In this document: positions 44,792 to 44,849 of the stretch, piece after piece | Numbering within the stretch: the first letter of the stretch is position 1 | How the letters are laid out: every line of letters begins with the position of its first letter | Source of the DNA: Flavobacteriales bacterium | GTDB lineage: Bacteria; Bacteroidota; Bacteroidia; Flavobacteriales_F; PHOS-HE28 | DNA length: 44,849 bases | Direction: 5' to 3' | Assembly (NCBI GenBank): GCA_020635715.1 | Contig: JACJZG010000050.1 | Location: forward strand, 1 to 44,849 | The notes under the pieces: model-generated | The model's input: only the letters and a program-made list of their open reading frames with translations | What the model was told of the DNA's origin: nothing | Database searches by the model: none | Made by a program: the position numbers and the translations under genes

Positions 44792-44849
44792 ATGAACAAA
44801 GAGCTGTGTAAAGACCGCGAAAAGTTCATAACGTTGCACCGCGGAACGC
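44792..44849 (+). CDS. Possible 5' end of a further gene, truncated by the window
   Basis: An ATG opens a frame that stays open to the window edge (19 codons, MNKELCKDREKF and on). A -7-like box about 55 bases upstream supports a gene start here, but the fragment is too short to identify. Confidence 0.3.
   Translation, partial: MNKELCKDREKFITLHRGT

Overview
The window looks like a chromosomal piece of a GC-rich member of the Bacteroidota, probably Flavobacteriales. The signs are a type IX secretion (T9SS) type A sorting tail on the first complete gene, lipoproteins and outer-membrane beta-barrels, families largely restricted to Bacteroidota (DUF4294, DUF4412-like, DUF6770, TIGR02757, BatA), no Shine-Dalgarno sequences, and Bacteroidota-type -7 boxes (TAnnTTTG, here often TAnnTTCG). 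No rRNA, tRNA, CRISPR array, integrase or insertion sequence was recognised.

Layout. 1-130: acidic repeat tail of a truncated gene, then a terminator. 0.2-5.2 kb: single exported or metabolic genes (T9SS hydrolase-like protein, lipoprotein nuclease, cupin, GNAT, beta-barrel, a 34-residue membrane peptide). 5.2-8.0 kb: hybrid sensor kinase. 8.8-15.3 kb: a tight three-gene operon of lower GC, with two paralogous secreted beta-helix proteins and a 1471-residue M4-type metalloprotease carrying CUB-like domains, YWFD repeats and an unusual duplicated C-terminal motif. 15.6-16.6 kb: an AT-richer two-TM protein. 16.7-20.0 kb: BatA-like protein coupled to a dihydroorotase-like protein lacking metal ligands. 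20.04-20.41 kb: a mosaic of heptamer repeats. 20.4-23.6 kb: TIGR02757, MBOAT acyltransferase and SGNH-like partner operon. 23.8-26.8 kb: M48 protease and DUF6770 protein. 26.9-31.8 kb: operon with five related DUF4412-like units in three proteins, plus YdeI-like and DUF1761 genes. 31.9-38.5 kb: LolD-type ATPase, sucC, a shattered cation:proton antiporter and a biotin carboxylase. 38.5-44.8 kb: DUF4294, GNAT, 3-hydroxybutyryl-CoA dehydrogenase, polysaccharide-initiating sugar transferase, lipoprotein, Gfo/Idh/MocA oxidoreductase, pcm and the start of a further gene.

Integrity. Between about 25.9 and 37.5 kb five genes are interrupted by small indels, several in C or G runs. sucC and accC are housekeeping genes whose products read through perfectly once one base is corrected, so sequencing or assembly error is the simplest explanation. 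The antiporter needs several corrections and could be a real pseudogene.

The best candidate for an undescribed system is the 8.8-15.3 kb secreted operon. Its functional reading (surface or extracellular proteolysis and adhesion) is inference from domains only.
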